Assembly (NCBI GenBank): GCA_963556195.1
Contig: CAUVYP010000586.1
Location: forward strand, 744,001-808,000
Length of the DNA: 64,000 nt
Source of the DNA: Sepiola atlantica
Lineage: Eukaryota; Mollusca; Cephalopoda; Sepiida; Sepiolidae
Direction: 5' to 3'
Shown here: piece after piece, positions 23,623 to 36,829 of the stretch
How the letters are laid out: each line of letters begins with the position of its first letter
Position numbering within the stretch: the stretch's first letter is position 1
The notes under the pieces: model-generated
What the model saw: the letters and a program-made list of their open reading frames with translations, nothing else
Databases searched by the model: none
Told to the model about the DNA's origin: nothing
Program-made: the position numbers and the translations under genes

Positions 23623-25854
23623 TTAAAGTTGATATCGCTTTTGTTTATAACTTCCACATTTATTCGAATTGTGCAACGAAACTTTGCACAGATTAGCGGA
23701 GTCACATTTTCTACTGAAGTACCAAGTTTCAGAAGTGCAGCTCTTGTACTGCCGGAGATATGTCGATACAAACTGAATACGCAAAACATCAACAAAATTT
23801 AGAGCGTTTTAAAGTTGATATCGCTTTTGTTTATAACTTCCACATTTATTCGAATTGTGCAACGTAACTTTGCACAGATTAGCGGAGTCACATTTTCTAC
23901 TGAAGTACCAAGTTTCAGAAGTGCAGCTCTTGTACTGCCGGAGATATGTCGATACAAACTGAATACGCAAAACATCAACAAAATTTAGCGCGTTTTAAAG
24001 TTGATATCGCTTTTGTTTATAACTTCCACATTTATTCGAATTGTGCAACGAAACTTTGCACAGATTAGCGGAGTCACATTTTCTACTGAAGTACCAAGTT
24101 TCAGAAGTGCAGCTCTTGTACTGCCGGAGATATGTCGATACAAACTGAATACGCAAAACATCAACAAAATTTAGAGCGTTTTAAAGTTGATATCGCTTTT
24201 GTTTATAACTTCCACATTTATTCGAATTGTGCAACGAAACTTTGCAGACAGTCGCGGATAGGCCTTTTCTACTGAAGTACCAAGTTTCAGAAGTGCAGCT
24301 CTTGTACTGCCGGAGATATGTCGATACAAACTGAATACGCAAAACATCAACAAAATTTAGCGCGTTTTAAAGTTGATATCGCTTTTGTTTATAACTTCGA
24401 CATTTATTCGAATTGTGCAACGAAACTTTGCACAGATTAGCGGAGTCACATTTTCTACTGAAGTACCAAGTTTCAGAAGTGCAGCTCTTGTACTGCCGGA
24501 GATATGTCGATACAAACTGAATACGCAAACTATCAACAAAATTTAGTGCGATTTAAAGTTAGTATCGCTTCTGTTTATAACTTCACCATTCTTTAGAATT
24601 GTGCAACGAAACTTTGCAGAGATAAGCGGAGTCACATTTTCTACTGAAGTACCAAGTTTCAGAAGTGCAGCTCTTGTACTGCCGGAGATATGTCGATACA
24701 AACTGAATACGCAAAACATCAACAAAATTTAGCGCGTTTTAAAGTTGATATCGCTTTGGTTTATAACTTCCACATTTATTCGAATTGTGCAACGAAACTT
24801 TGCACAGATTAGCGGAGTCACATTTTCTACTGAAGTACCAAGTTTCAGAAGTGCAGCTCTTGTACTGCCGGAGATATGTCGATACAAACTGAATACGCAA
24901 AACATCAACAAAATTTAGAGCGTTTTAAAGTTGATATCGCTTTTGTTTATAACTTCCACATTTATTCGAATTGTGCAACGTAACTTTGCACAGATTAGCG
25001 GAGTCACATTTTCTACTGAAGTACCAAGTTTCAGAAGTGCAGCTCTTGTACTGCCGGAGATATGTCGATACAAACTGAATACGCAAAACATCAACAAAAT
25101 TTAGCGCGTTTTAAAGTTGATATCGCTTTTGTTTATAACTTCCACATTTATTCGAATTGTGCAACGAAACTTTGCACAGATTAGCGGAGTCACATTTTCT
25201 ACTGAAGTACCAAGTTTCAGAAGTGCAGCTCTTGTACTGCCGGAGATATGTCGATACAAACTGAATACGCAAAACATCAACAAAATTTAGAGCGTTTTAA
25301 AGTTGATATCGCTTTTGTTTATAACTTCCACATTTATTCGAATTGTGCAACGAAACTTTGCAGACAGTCGCGGATAGGCCTTTTCTACTGAAGTACCAAG
25401 TTTCAGAAGTGCAGCTCTTGTACTGCCGGAGATATGTCGATACAAACTGAATACGCAAAACATCAACAAAATTTAGCGCGTTTTAAAGTTGATATCGCTT
25501 TTGTTTATAACTTCGACATTTATTCGAATTGTGCAACGAAACTTTGCACAGATTAGCGGAGTCACATTTTCTACTGAAGTACCAAGTTTCAGAAGTGCAG
25601 CTCTTGTACTGCCGGAGATATGTCGATACAAACTGAATACGCAAACTATCAACAAAATTTAGTGCGATTTAAAGTTAGTATCGCTTCTGTTTATAACTTC
25701 ACCATTCTTTAGAATTGTGCAACGAAACTTTGCACAGATTAGCGGAGTCACATTTTCTACTGAAGTACCAAGTTTCAGAAGTGCAGCTCTTGTACTGCCG
25801 GAGATATGTCGATACAAACTGAATACGCAAACTATCAACAAAATTTAGTGCGAT
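23623..25854 (+). repeat. Tandem 6-mer A-A-A-C-A-hybrid, two copies of 1116 bp
   Basis: Copy 1 is 23623-24738 and copy 2 is 24739-25854. Both contain the A with CGTAAC and TTTAGAGCG, the C with TTTAGAGCG, and a final B2/A hybrid with GCTTCTG. The copies differ in the hybrid: the first has GAGATAAGCGG in the cassette, the second CACAGATTAGCGG. #134 has the private GCTTTGGTTT. Confidence 0.85.
25669..25854 (+). repeat. B2/A chimeric monomer (#139; copy at 31808, relative at 24553)
   Basis: The B2 head (AGTTAGTATC, CTTCACCATTCTTTAGAATT, with GCTTCTG) joins an A cassette and A tail. The switch is in GTGCAACGAAACTTTGCA. The related #133 switches further downstream, after the B cassette start, so the two hybrids record either two crossovers or a later conversion. 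Confidence 0.82.
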
Positions 25855-26226
25855 TTAAAGTTAGTATCGCTTTTGTTTATAACTTCACCATTCTTTAGAA
25901 TTGTGCAACGAAACTTTGCAGAGATAAGCGGAGTCACATGCTCTACTGAAGTACCAAGTTTCAGAAGTGCAGCTCTTTTACTGCCGGAGATATATCGATA
26001 CAAACTGAATACGCAAAACATCAACAAAATTTAGCGCGTTTTAAAGTGGATATCGCTTTTGTTTATAACTTCCACATTTATTCGAATTGTGCAACGAAAC
26101 TTTGCAGACAGTCGCGGATAGGCCTTTTCTACTGAAGTACCAAGTTTCAGAAGTGCAGCTCTTGTACTGCCGGAGATATGTCGATACAAACTGAATACGC
26201 AAAACATCAACAAAATTTAGCGCGTT
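25855..26226 (+). repeat. Two fusion monomers at a duplication breakpoint (#140, #141)
   Basis: #140 has a B2 head but the GATATATCGAT change near its 3' end, otherwise a marker of particular B1 copies (#125, #164, #175); it looks like a B2-B1 fusion. #141 has the D head GTGGATATC and a C cassette. They lie exactly between the two large duplicated segments and are the likely unequal-crossover junction. Confidence 0.7.
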
Positions 26227-29200
26227 TTAAAGTTGATATCGCTTTTGTTTATAACTTCCACATTTATTCGAATTGTGCAACGAAACTTTGCACAGATTAG
26301 CGGAGTCACATTTTCTACTGAAGTACCAAGTTTCAGAAGTGCAGCTCTTGTACTGCCGGAGATATGTCGATACAAACTGAATACGCAAACTATCAACAAA
26401 ATTTAGTGCGATTTAAAGTTGATATCGCTTTTGTTTATAACTTCACCATTCTTTTGAATTGTGCAACGAAACTTTGCAGAGATAAGCGGAGTCACATGCT
26501 CTACTGAAGTACCAAGTTTCAGAAGTGCAGCTCTTTTACTGCCGGAGATATGTCGATACAAACTGAATACGCAAAACATCAACAAAATTTAGCGCGTTTT
26601 AAAGTGGATATCGCTTTTGTTTATAACTTCCACATTTATTCGAATTGTGCAACGAAACTTTGCAGACCGTCGCGGAGACACACGTTCTACTGAAGTACCA
26701 AGTTTCAGAAGTGCAGCTCTTGTAATGCCGGAGATATGTCGATACAAACTGAATACGCAAAACATCAACTAAATTTAGCGCGTTTTAAAGTTGATATCGC
26801 TTTTGTTTATAACTTCCACATTTATTCGAATTGTGCAACGAAACTTTGCACAGATTAGCGGAGTCACATTTTCTACTGAAGTACCAAGTTTCAGAAGTGC
26901 AGCTCTTGTACTGCCGGAGATATGTCGATACAAACTGAATACGCAAAACATCAACAAAATTTAGCGCGTTTTAAAGTTGATATCGCTTTTGTTTATAACT
27001 TCCACATTTATTCGAATTGTGCAACGAAACTTTGCACAGATTAGCGGAGTCACATTTTCTACTGAAGTACCAAGTTTCAGAAGTGCAGCTCTTGTACTGC
27101 CGGAGATATGTCGATACAAACTGAATACGCAAAACATCAACAAAATTTAGCGCGTTTTAAAGTTGATATCGCTTTTGTTTATAACTTCCACATTTATTCG
27201 AATTGTGCAACGAAACTTTGCAGACAGTCGCGGATAGGCCTTTTCTACTGAAGTACCAAGTTTCAGAAGTGCAGCTCTTGTACTGCCGGAGATATGTCGA
27301 TACAAACTGAATACGCAAAACATCAACAAAATTTAGCGCGTTTTAAAGTTGATATCGCTTTTGTTTATAACTTCCACATTTATTCTCATTGTGCAACGAA
27401 ACTTTGCACAGATTAGCGGAGTCACATTTTCTACTGAAGTACCAAGTTTCAGAAGTGCAGCTCTTGTACTGCCGGAGATATGTCGATACAAACTGAATAC
27501 GCAAACTATCAACAAAATTTAGTGCGATTTAAAGTTAGTATCGCTTTTGTTTATAACTTCACCATTCTTTAGAATTGTGCAACGAAACTTTGCAGAGATA
27601 AGCGGAGTCACATGCTCTACTGAAGTACCAAGTTTCAGAAGTGCAGCTCTTTTACTGCCGGAGATATGTCGATACAAACTGAATACGCAAAACATCAACA
27701 AAATTTAGCGCGTTTTAAAGTTGATATCGCTTTTGTTTATAACTTCCACATTTATTCGAATTGTGCAACGAAACTTTGCACAGATTAGCGGAGTCACATT
27801 TTCTACTGAAGTACCAAGTTTCAGAAGTGCAGCTCTTGTACTGCCGGAGATATGTCGATACAAACTGAATACGCAAAATATCAACAAAATTTAGCGCGTT
27901 TTAAAGTTGATATCGCTTTTGTTTATAACTTCCACATTTATTCGAATTGTGCAACGAAACTTTGCACAGATTAGCGGAGTCACATTTTCTACTGAAGTAC
28001 CAAGTTTCAGAAGTGCAGCTCTTGTACTGCCGGAGATATGTCGATACAAACTGAATACGCAAACTATCAACAAAATGTAGTGCGATTTAAAGTTGATATC
28101 GCTTTTGTTTATAACTTCACCATTCTTTTGAATTGTGCAACGAAACTTTGCAGAGATAAGTGGAGTCACATGCTCTACTGAAGTACCAAGTTTCAGAAGT
28201 GCAGCTCTTTTACTGCCGGAGATATGTCGATACAAACTGAATACGCAAAACATCAACAAAATTTAGCGCGTTTTAAAGTGGATATCGCTTTTGTTTATAA
28301 CTTCCACATTTATTCGAATTGTGCAACGAAACTTTGCAGACCGTCGCGGAGACACACGGGCTACTTAAGTACCAAGTTTCAGAAGTGCAGCTCTTGTACT
28401 GCCGGAGATATGTCGATACAAACTGAATACGCAAAACATCAACTAAATTTAGCGCGTTTTAAAGTTGATATCGCTTTTGTTTATAACTTCCACATTTATT
28501 CGAATTGTGCAACGAAACTTTGCACAGATTAGCGGAGTCACATTTTCTACTGAAGTACCAAGTTTCAGAAGTGCAGCACTTGTACTGCCGGAGATATGTC
28601 GATACAAACTGAATACGCAAAACATCAACAAAATTTAGCGCGTTTTAAAGTTGATATCGCTTTTGTTTATAACTTCCACATTTATTCGAATTGTGCAACG
28701 AAACTTTGCACAGATTAGCGGAGTCACATTTTCTACTGAAGTACCAAGTTTCAGAAGTGCAGCTCTTGTACTGCCGGAGATATGTCGATACAAACTGAAT
28801 ACGCAAAACATCAACAAAATTTAGCGCGTTTTAAAGTTGATATCGCTTTTGTTTATAACTTCCACATTTATTCGAATTGTGCAACGAAACTTTGCACAGA
28901 TTAGCGGAGTCACATTTTCTACTGAAGTACCAAGTTTCAGAAGTGCAGCTCTTGTACTGCCGGAGATATGTCGATACAAACTGAATACGCAAAACATCAA
29001 CAAAATTTAGTGCGATTTAAAGTTAGTATCGCTTTTGTTTATAACTTCACCATTCTATAGAATTGTGCAACGAAACTTTGCAGAGATAAGCGGAGTCACA
29101 TGCTCTACTGAAGTACCAAGTTTCAGAAGTGCAGCTCTTTTACTGCCGGAGATATGTCGATACAAACTGAATACGCAAAACATCAACAAAATTTAGCGCG

Positions 29201-31807
29201 TTTTAAAGTTGATATCGCTTTTGTTTATAACTTCCACATTTATTCGAATTGTGCAACGAAACTTTGCACAGATTAGCGGAGTCACATTTTCTACTGAAGT
29301 ACCAAGTTTCAGAAGTGCAGCTATTGTACTGCCGGAGATATGTCGATACAAACTGAATACGCAAAACATCAACAAAATTTAGCGCGTTTTAAAGTTGATA
29401 TCGCTTTTGTTTATAACTTCCACATTTATTCGAATTGTGCAACGAAACTTTGCACAGATTAGCGGAGTCACATTTTCTACTGAAGTACCAAGTTTCAGAA
29501 GTGCAGCTCTTGTACTGCCGGAGATATGTCGATACAAACTGAATACGCAAAACATCAACTAAATTTAGCGCGTTTTAAAGTTGATATCGCTTTTGTTTAT
29601 AACTTCCACATTTATTCGAATTGTGCAACGAAACTTTGCACAGATTAGCGGAGTCACATTTTCTACTGAAGTACCAAGTTTCAGAAGTGCAGCTCTTGTA
29701 CTGCCGGAGATATGTCGATACAAACTGAATACGCAAAACATCAACAAAATTTAGCGCGTTTTAAAGTTGATATCGCTTTTGTTTATAACTTCCACATTTA
29801 TTCGAATTGTGCAACGAAACTTTGCAGACAGTCGCGGATAGGCCTTTTCTACTGAAGTACCAAGTTTCAGAAGTGCAGCTCTTGTACTGCCGGAGATATG
29901 TCGATACAAACTGAATACGCAAACTATCAACAAAATTTAGTGCGATTTAAAGTTAGTATCGCTTTTGTTTATAACTTCACCATTCTTTAGAATTGTGCAA
30001 CGAAACTTTGCAGAGATAAGCGGAGTCACATGCTCTACTGAAGTACCAAGTTTCAGAAGTGCAGCTCTTTTACTGCCGGAGATATGTCGATACAAACTGA
30101 ATACGCAAAACATCAACAAAATTTAGCGCGTTTTAAAGTTGATATCGCTTTTGTTTATAACTTCCACATTTATTTTAATTGTGCAACGAAACTTTGCACA
30201 GATTAGCGGAGTCACATTTTCTACTGAAGTACCAAGTTTCAGAAGTGCAGCTCTTGTACTGCCGGAGATATGTCGATACAAACTGAATACGCAAACTATC
30301 AACAAAATTTAGTGCGATTTAAAGTTGATATCGCTTTTGTTTATAACTTCACCATTCTTTTGAATTGTGCAACGAAACTTTGCAGAGATAAGCGGAGTCA
30401 CATGCTCTACTGAAGTACCAAGTTTCAGAAGTGCAGCTCTTTTACTGCCGGAGATATATCGATACAAACTGAATACGCAAAACATCAACAAAATTTAGCG
30501 CGTTTTAAAGTGGATATCGCTTTTGTTTATAACTTCCACATTTATTCGAATTGTGCAACGAAACTTTGCAGACCGTCGCGGAGACACACGTTCTACTGAA
30601 GTACCAAGTTTCAGAAGTGCAGCTCTTGTACTGCCGGAGATATGTCGATACAAACTGAATACGCAAAACATCAACTAAATTTAGCGCGTTTTAAAGTTGA
30701 TATCGCTTTTGTTTATAACTTCCACATTTATTCGAATTTGTGCAACGTAACTTTGCACAGATTAGCGGAGTCACATTTTCTACTGAAGTACCAAGTTTCA
30801 GAAGTGCAGCTCTTGTACTGCCGGAGATATGTCGATACAAACTGAATACGCAAAACATCAACAAAATTTAGCGCGTTTTAAAGTTGATATCGCTTTTGTT
30901 TATAACTTCCACATTTATTCGAATTGTGCAACGAAACTTTGCACAGATTAGCGGAGTCACATTTTCTACTGAAGTACCAAGTTTCAGAAGTGCAGCTCTT
31001 GTACTGCCGGAGATATGTCGATACAAACTGAATACGCAAAACATCAACAAAATTTAGAGCGTTTTAAAGTTGATATCGCTTTTGTTTATAACTTCCACAT
31101 TTATTCGAATTGTGCAACGTAACTTTGCACAGATTAGCGGAGTCACATTTTCTACTGAAGTACCAAGTTTCAGAAGTGCAGCTCTTGTACTGCCGGAGAT
31201 ATGTCGATACAAACTGAATACGCAAAACATCAACAAAATTTAGCGCGTTTTAAAGTTGATATCGCTTTTGTTTATAACTTCCACATTTATTCGAATTGTG
31301 CAACGAAACTTTGCACAGATTAGCGGAGTCACATTTTCTACTGAAGTACCAAGTTTCAGAAGTGCAGCTCTTGTACTGCCGGAGATATGTCGATACAAAC
31401 TGAATACGCAAAACATCAACAAAATTTAGAGCGTTTTAAAGTTGATATCGCTTTTGTTTATAACTTCCACATTTATTCGAATTGTGCAACGAAACTTTGC
31501 AGACAGTCGCGGATAGGCCTTTTCTACTGAAGTACCAAGTTTCAGAAGTGCAGCTCTTGTACTGCCGGAGATATGTCGATACAAACTGAATACGCAAAAC
31601 ATCAACAAAATTTAGCGCGTTTTAAAGTTGATATCGCTTTTGTTTATAACTTCGACATTTATTCGAATTGTGCAACGAAACTTTGCACAGATTAGCGGAG
31701 TCACATTTTCTACTGAAGTACCAAGTTTCAGAAGTGCAGCTCTTGTACTGCCGGAGATATGTCGATACAAACTGAATACGCAAACTATCAACAAAATTAA
31801 GTGCGAT
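26227..31807 (+). repeat. Large duplicated segment, copy 2 (30 monomers, 5581 bp)
   Basis: #142-171 repeat 18972-24552 with the same one-base insertion and the same private substitutions. It differs by CTATAG at about 29056 (#157) in place of CTTTAG. Its end joins #172 with AAAATTAAG near 31797, where copy 1 has AAAATTTAG. With so few differences in 5.6 kb the duplication is very recent in array terms. Confidence 0.85.
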
Positions 31808-32737
31808 TTAAAGTTAGTATCGCTTCTGTTTATAACTTCACCATTCTTTAGAATTGTGCAACGAAACTTTGCACAGATTAGCGGAGTCACATTTTCTACT
31901 GAAGTACCAAGTTTCAGAAGTGCAGCTCTTGTACTGCCGGAGATATGTCGATACAAACTGAATACGCAAACTATCAACAAAATTTAGTGCGATTTAAAGT
32001 TAGTATCGCTTTTGTTTATAACTTCACCATTCTTTAGAATTGTGCAACGAAACTTTGCAGAGATAAGCGGAGTCACATGCTCTACTGAAGTACCAAGTTT
32101 CAGAAGTGCAGCTCTTTTACTGCCGGAGATATGTCGATACAAACTGAATACGCAAAACATCAACAAAATTTAGCGCGTTTTAAAGTTGATATCGCTTTTG
32201 TTTATAACTTCCACATTTATTTTAATTGTGCAACGAAACTTTGCACAGATTAGCGGAGTCACATTTTCTACTGAAGTACCAAGTTTCAGAAGTGCAGCTC
32301 TTGTACTGCCGGAGATATGTCGATACAAACTGAATACGCAAACTATCAACAAAATTTAGTGCGATTTAAAGTTGATATCGCTTTTGTTTATAACTTCACC
32401 ATTCTTTTGAATTGTGCAACGAAACTTTGCAGAGATAAGCGGAGTCACATGCTCTACTGAAGTACCAAGTTTCAGAAGTGCAGCTCTTTTACTGCCGGAG
32501 ATATATCGATACAAACTGAATACGCAAAACATCAACAAAATTTAGCGCGTTTTAAAGTGGATATCGCTTTTGTTTATAACTTCCACATTTATTCGAATTG
32601 TGCAACGAAACTTTGCAGACCGTCGCGGAGACACACGTTCTACTAAAGTACCAAGTTTCAGAAGTGCAGCTCTTGTACTGCCGGAGATATGTCGATACAA
32701 ACTGAATACGCAAAACATCAACTAAATTTAGCGCGTT
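29947..32737 (+). repeat. Repeated 4-mer B2-A-B1-D, 11-mer offset (29947- and 31994-)
   Basis: B2, A(TTTTAATTG), B1(GATATATCGAT) and D-ttc occur at 29947-30690 and again at 31994-32737 with an offset of 2047 bp. The extra base comes from the 187-bp monomer between them. The second D has CTACTAAAG, unlike the first. Confidence 0.8.
30691..30877 (+). repeat. 187-bp A monomer, duplicate of the insertion allele (#166)
   Basis: This has the same extra T and the same CGTAAC change as the monomer at 23436. It confirms that both lie in copies of one 5.58-kb segment rather than arising twice. Confidence 0.93.
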
Positions 32738-33295
32738 TTAAAGTTGATATCGCTTTTGTTTATAACTTCCACATTTATTCGAATTGTGCAACGTAACTTT
32801 GCACAGATTAGCGGAGTCACATTTTCTACTGAAGTACCAAGTTTCAGAAGTGCAGCTCTTGTACTGCCGGAGATATGTCGATACAAACTGAATACGCAAA
32901 ACATCAACAAAATTTAGCGCGTTTTAAAGTTGATATCGCTTTCGTTTATAACTTCCACATTTATTCGCATTGTGCAACGAAACTTTGCACAGATTAGCGG
33001 AGTCACATTTTCTACTGAAGTACCAAGTTTCAGAAGTGCAGCTCTTGTACTGCCGGAGATATGTCGATACAAACTGACTACGCAAAACATCAACAAAATT
33101 TAGCGCGTTTTAAAGTTGATATCGCTTTTGTTTATAACTTCCACATTTATTCGAATTGTGCAACGAAACTTTGCAGACAGTCGCGGATAGGCCTTTTTTA
33201 CTGAAGTACCAAGTTTCAGAAGTGCAGCTCTTGTACTGCCGGAGATATGTCGATACAAACTGAAAACGCAAAACATCAACAAAATTTAGCGCGTT
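31808..33295 (+). repeat. Transition stretch (#172-179)
   Basis: The order is hybrid-B2-A-B1-D-A-A-C. It has many private changes: CGTAAC in #177, GCTTTCG, ATTCGCATTG and GACTACGC in #178, TTTTTTACTG and GAAAACGC in #179. It is the last place in the left part where B1 has GAGTCACATG and D has the ordinary CTTCCACATTT head. Confidence 0.75.
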
Positions 33296-35155
33296 TTAAA
33301 GTTGATATCGCTTTTGTTTATAACTTCCACATTTATTCGAATTGTGCAACGAAACTTTGCACAGATTAGCGGAGTCACATTTTCTACTGAAGTACCAAGT
33401 TTCAGGAGTGCAGCTCTTGTACTGCCGGAGATATGTCGATACAAACTGAATACGCAAAACATCAACAAAATTTAGCCCGTTTTAAAGTTGATATCGCTTT
33501 TGTTTATAACTTCGACATTTATTCGAATTGTGCAACGAAACTTTGCACAGATTAGCGGAGTCACATTTTCTACTGAAGTACCAAGTTTCAGAAGTGCAGC
33601 TCTTGTACTGCCGGAGATATGTCGATACAAACTGAATACGCAAACTATCAACAAAATTTAGTGCGATTTAAAGTTAGTATCGCTTTTGTTTATAACTTCA
33701 CCATTGTTTAGAATTGTGCAACGAAACTTTGCAGAGATAAGCGGAGTCACATGCTCTACTGAAGTACCAAGTTTCAGAAGTGCAGCTCTTTTACTGCCGG
33801 AGATATGTCGATACAAACTGAATACGCAAAACATCAACAAAATTTAGCGCGTTTTAAAATTGATATCGCTTTTGTTTATAACTTCCACATTTATTTTAAT
33901 TGTGCAACGAAACTTTGCACAGATTAGCGGAGTCAAATTTTCTACTGAAGTACCAAGTTTCAGAAGTGCAGCTCTTGTACTGCCCGAGATATGTCGATAC
34001 AAACTGAATACGCAAAATATCAACAAAATTTAGCGCGTTTTAAAGTTGATATCGCTTTTGTTTATAACTTCCACATTTATTCGAATTGTGCAACGAAACT
34101 TTGCACAGATTAGCGGAGTCACATTTTCTACTGAAGTACCAAGTTTCAGAAGTGCAACTCTTGTACTGCCGGAGATATGTCGATACAAACTGAATACGCA
34201 AAACATCAACAAAATTTAGCACGTTTTAAAGTTGATATCGCTTTTGTTTATAACTTCCACATTTATTCGAATTGTGCAACGAAACTTTGCAGACAGTCGC
34301 GGATAGGCCTTTTCTACTGAAGTACCAAGTTTCAGAAGTGCAGCTCTTGTACTGCCGGAGATATGTCGATACAAACTGAATACGCAAAACATCAACAAAA
34401 TTTAGCGCGTTTTAAAGTTGATATCGCTTTTGTTTATAACTTCCACATTTATTCGAATTGTGCAACGAAACTTTGCACAGATTAGCGGAGTCACATTTTC
34501 TACTGAAGTACCAAGTTTCAGGAGTGCAGCTCTTGTACTGCCGGAGATATGTCGATACAAACTGAATACGCAAAACATCAACAAAATTTAGCGCGTTTTA
34601 AAGTTGATATCGCTTTTGTTTATAACTTCGACATTTATTCGAATTGTGCAACGAAACTTTGCACAGATTAGCGGAGTCACATTTTCTACTGAAGTACCAA
34701 GTTTCAGAAGTGCAGCTCTTGTACTGCCGGAGATATGTCGATACAAACTGAATACGCAAACTATCAACAAAATTTAGTGCGATTTAAAGTTAGTATCGCT
34801 TTTGTTTATAACTTCACCATTCTTTAGAATTGTGCAACGAAACTTTGCAGAGATAAGCGGAGTCACATGCTCTACTGAAGTACCAAGTTTCAGAAGTGCA
34901 GCTCTTTTACTGCCGGAGATATGTCGATACAAACTGAATACGCAAAACATCAACAAAATTTAGCGCGTTTTAAAGTTGATATCGCTTTTGTTTATAACTT
35001 CCACATTTATTTTAATTGTGCAACGAAACTTTGCACAGATTAGCGGAGTCACATTTTCTACTGAAGTACCAAGTTTCAGAAGTGCAGCTCTTGTACTGCC
35101 GGAGATATGTCGATACAAACTGAATACGCAAACTATCAACAAAATTTAGTGCGAT
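33296..35155 (+). repeat. Repeated 4-mer A-A'-B2-A, 6-mer offset (33296-34039, 34412-35155)
   Basis: Both copies start with an A carrying TTTCAGGAGTG, then A', B2 and A(TTTTAATTG), offset by 1116 bp. Between them lie A and C (#184-185). Private changes in the first copy (TTTAGCCCG, ATTGTTTAG, AAAATTGATATC, GTCAAATTTT, GCCCGAG) make it more diverged than its partner. Confidence 0.82.
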
Positions 35156-35341
35156 TTAAAGTTGATATCGCTTTTGTTTATAACTTCACCATTCTTTTGA
35201 ATTGTGCAACGAAACTTTGCAGAGATAAGTGGAGTTACATGCTCTACTGAAGTACCAAGTTTCAGAAGTGCAGCTCTTTTACTGCCGGAGATATGTCGAT
35301 ACAAACTGAATACGCAAAACATCAACAAAATTTAGCGCGTT

Positions 35342-35527
35342 TTAAAGTGGATATCGCTTTTGTTTATAACTTCACCATTCTTTAGAATTGTGCAACGAAA
35401 CTTTGCAGACCGTCGCGGAGACACACGTTCTACTGAAGTACCAAGTTTCAGAAGTGCAGCTCTTGTACTGCCGGAGATATGTCGATACAAACTGAATACG
35501 CAAAACATCAACTAAATTTAGCGCGTT
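35342..35527 (+). repeat. Family D' chimera (B2-like 5' part, D 3' part; first copy, #191)
   Basis: The GTGGATATC head is followed by CTTCACCATTCTTTAGAATT, as in B2, and then the D cassette CAGACCGTCGCGGAGACACA with CGTTCT. The switch lies in the invariant stretch GTGCAACGAAACTTTGCAGA, an expected place for homologous crossover. D' replaces D at almost every D slot from here to the end of the window; #326 (60450-60635) has an ordinary TTCCACATTTATT head. Copies at #241, #257, #274 and #287 share the private change GACCGGCGCGG. Confidence 0.9.
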
Positions 35528-36829
35528 TTAAAGTTGATATCGCTTTTGTTTATAACTTCCACATTTATTCGAATTGTGCAACGAAACTTTGCACAGATTA
35601 GCAGAGTCACATTTTCTACTGAAGTACCAAGTTTCAGAAGTGCAGCTCTTGTACTGCCGGAGATATGTCGATACAAACTGAATACGCAAAACATCAACAA
35701 AATTTAGCGCGTTTTAAAGTTGATATCGCTTTTGTTTATACCTTCCACATTTATTCGAATTGTGCAACGAAACTTTGCAGACAGTCGCGGATAGGCCTTT
35801 TCTACTGAAGTACCAAGTTTCAGAAGTGCAGCTCTTGTACTGCCGGAGATATGTCGATACAAACTGAATACGCAAAACATCAACAAAATTTAGCGCGTTT
35901 TAAAGTTGATATCGCTTTTGTTTATAACTTCGACATTTATTCGAATTGTGCAACGAAACTTTGCACAGATTAGCGGAGTCACATTTTCTACTGAAGTACC
36001 AAGTTTCAGAAGTGCAGCTCTTGTACTGCCGGAGATATGTCGATACAAACTGAATACGCAAACTATCAACAAAATTTAGTGCGATTTAAAGTTAGTATCG
36101 CTTTTGTTTATAACTTCACCATTCTTTAGAATTGTGCAACGACACTTTGCAGAGATAAGCGGAGTCACATGCTCTACTGAAGTACCAAGTTTCAGAAGTG
36201 CAGCTCTTTTACTGCCGGAGATATGTCGATACAAACTGAATACGCAAAACATCAACAAAATTTAGCGCGTTTTAAAGTTGATATCGCTTTTGTTTATAAC
36301 TTCCACATTTATTTTAATTGTGCAACGAAACTTTGCACAGATTAGCGGAGTCACATTTTCTACTGAAGTACCAAGTTTCAGAAGTGCAGCTCTTGTACTG
36401 CCGGAGATATGTCGATACAAACTGAATACGCAAAACATCAACTAAATTTAGCGCGTTTTAAAGTTGATATCGCTTTTGTTTATAACTTCCACATTTATTC
36501 GAATTGTGCAACGAAACTTTGCACAGATTAGCGGAGTCACATTTTCTACTGAAGTACCAAGTTTCAGAAGTGCAGCTCTTGTACTGCCGGAGATATGTCG
36601 ATACAAACTGAATACGCAAAACATCAACAAAATTTAGAACGTTTTAAAGTTGATATCGCTTTTGTTTATAACTTCCACATTTATTCGAATTGTGCAACGA
36701 AACTTTGCACAGATTAGCGGAGTCACATTTTCTACTGAAGTACCAAGTTTCAGAAGTGCAGCTCTTGTACTGCCGGAGATATGTCGATACAAACTGAATA
36801 CGCAAAACATCAACAAAATTTAGCGCGTT

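Larger units (their letters stand above)
18972..24552 (+). repeat. Large duplicated segment, copy 1 (30 monomers, 5581 bp)
   Basis: #103-132 match 26227-31807 at an offset of 7255 bp. Shared private markers include TTCTCATTG (#109), AAAATGTAG (20822), GCAGCACTT (#115), GCAGCTATT (#119), the 187-bp monomer #127, and CGTAAC with TTTAGAGCG (#129). By eye I find only three base differences: 20416 (GTCGAAAC here), 22838 (GATAAAAAC here), and CTTTAG here against CTATAG in copy 2 (29056). A clean boundary cannot be set exactly because the flanks are also satellite. Confidence 0.85.
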
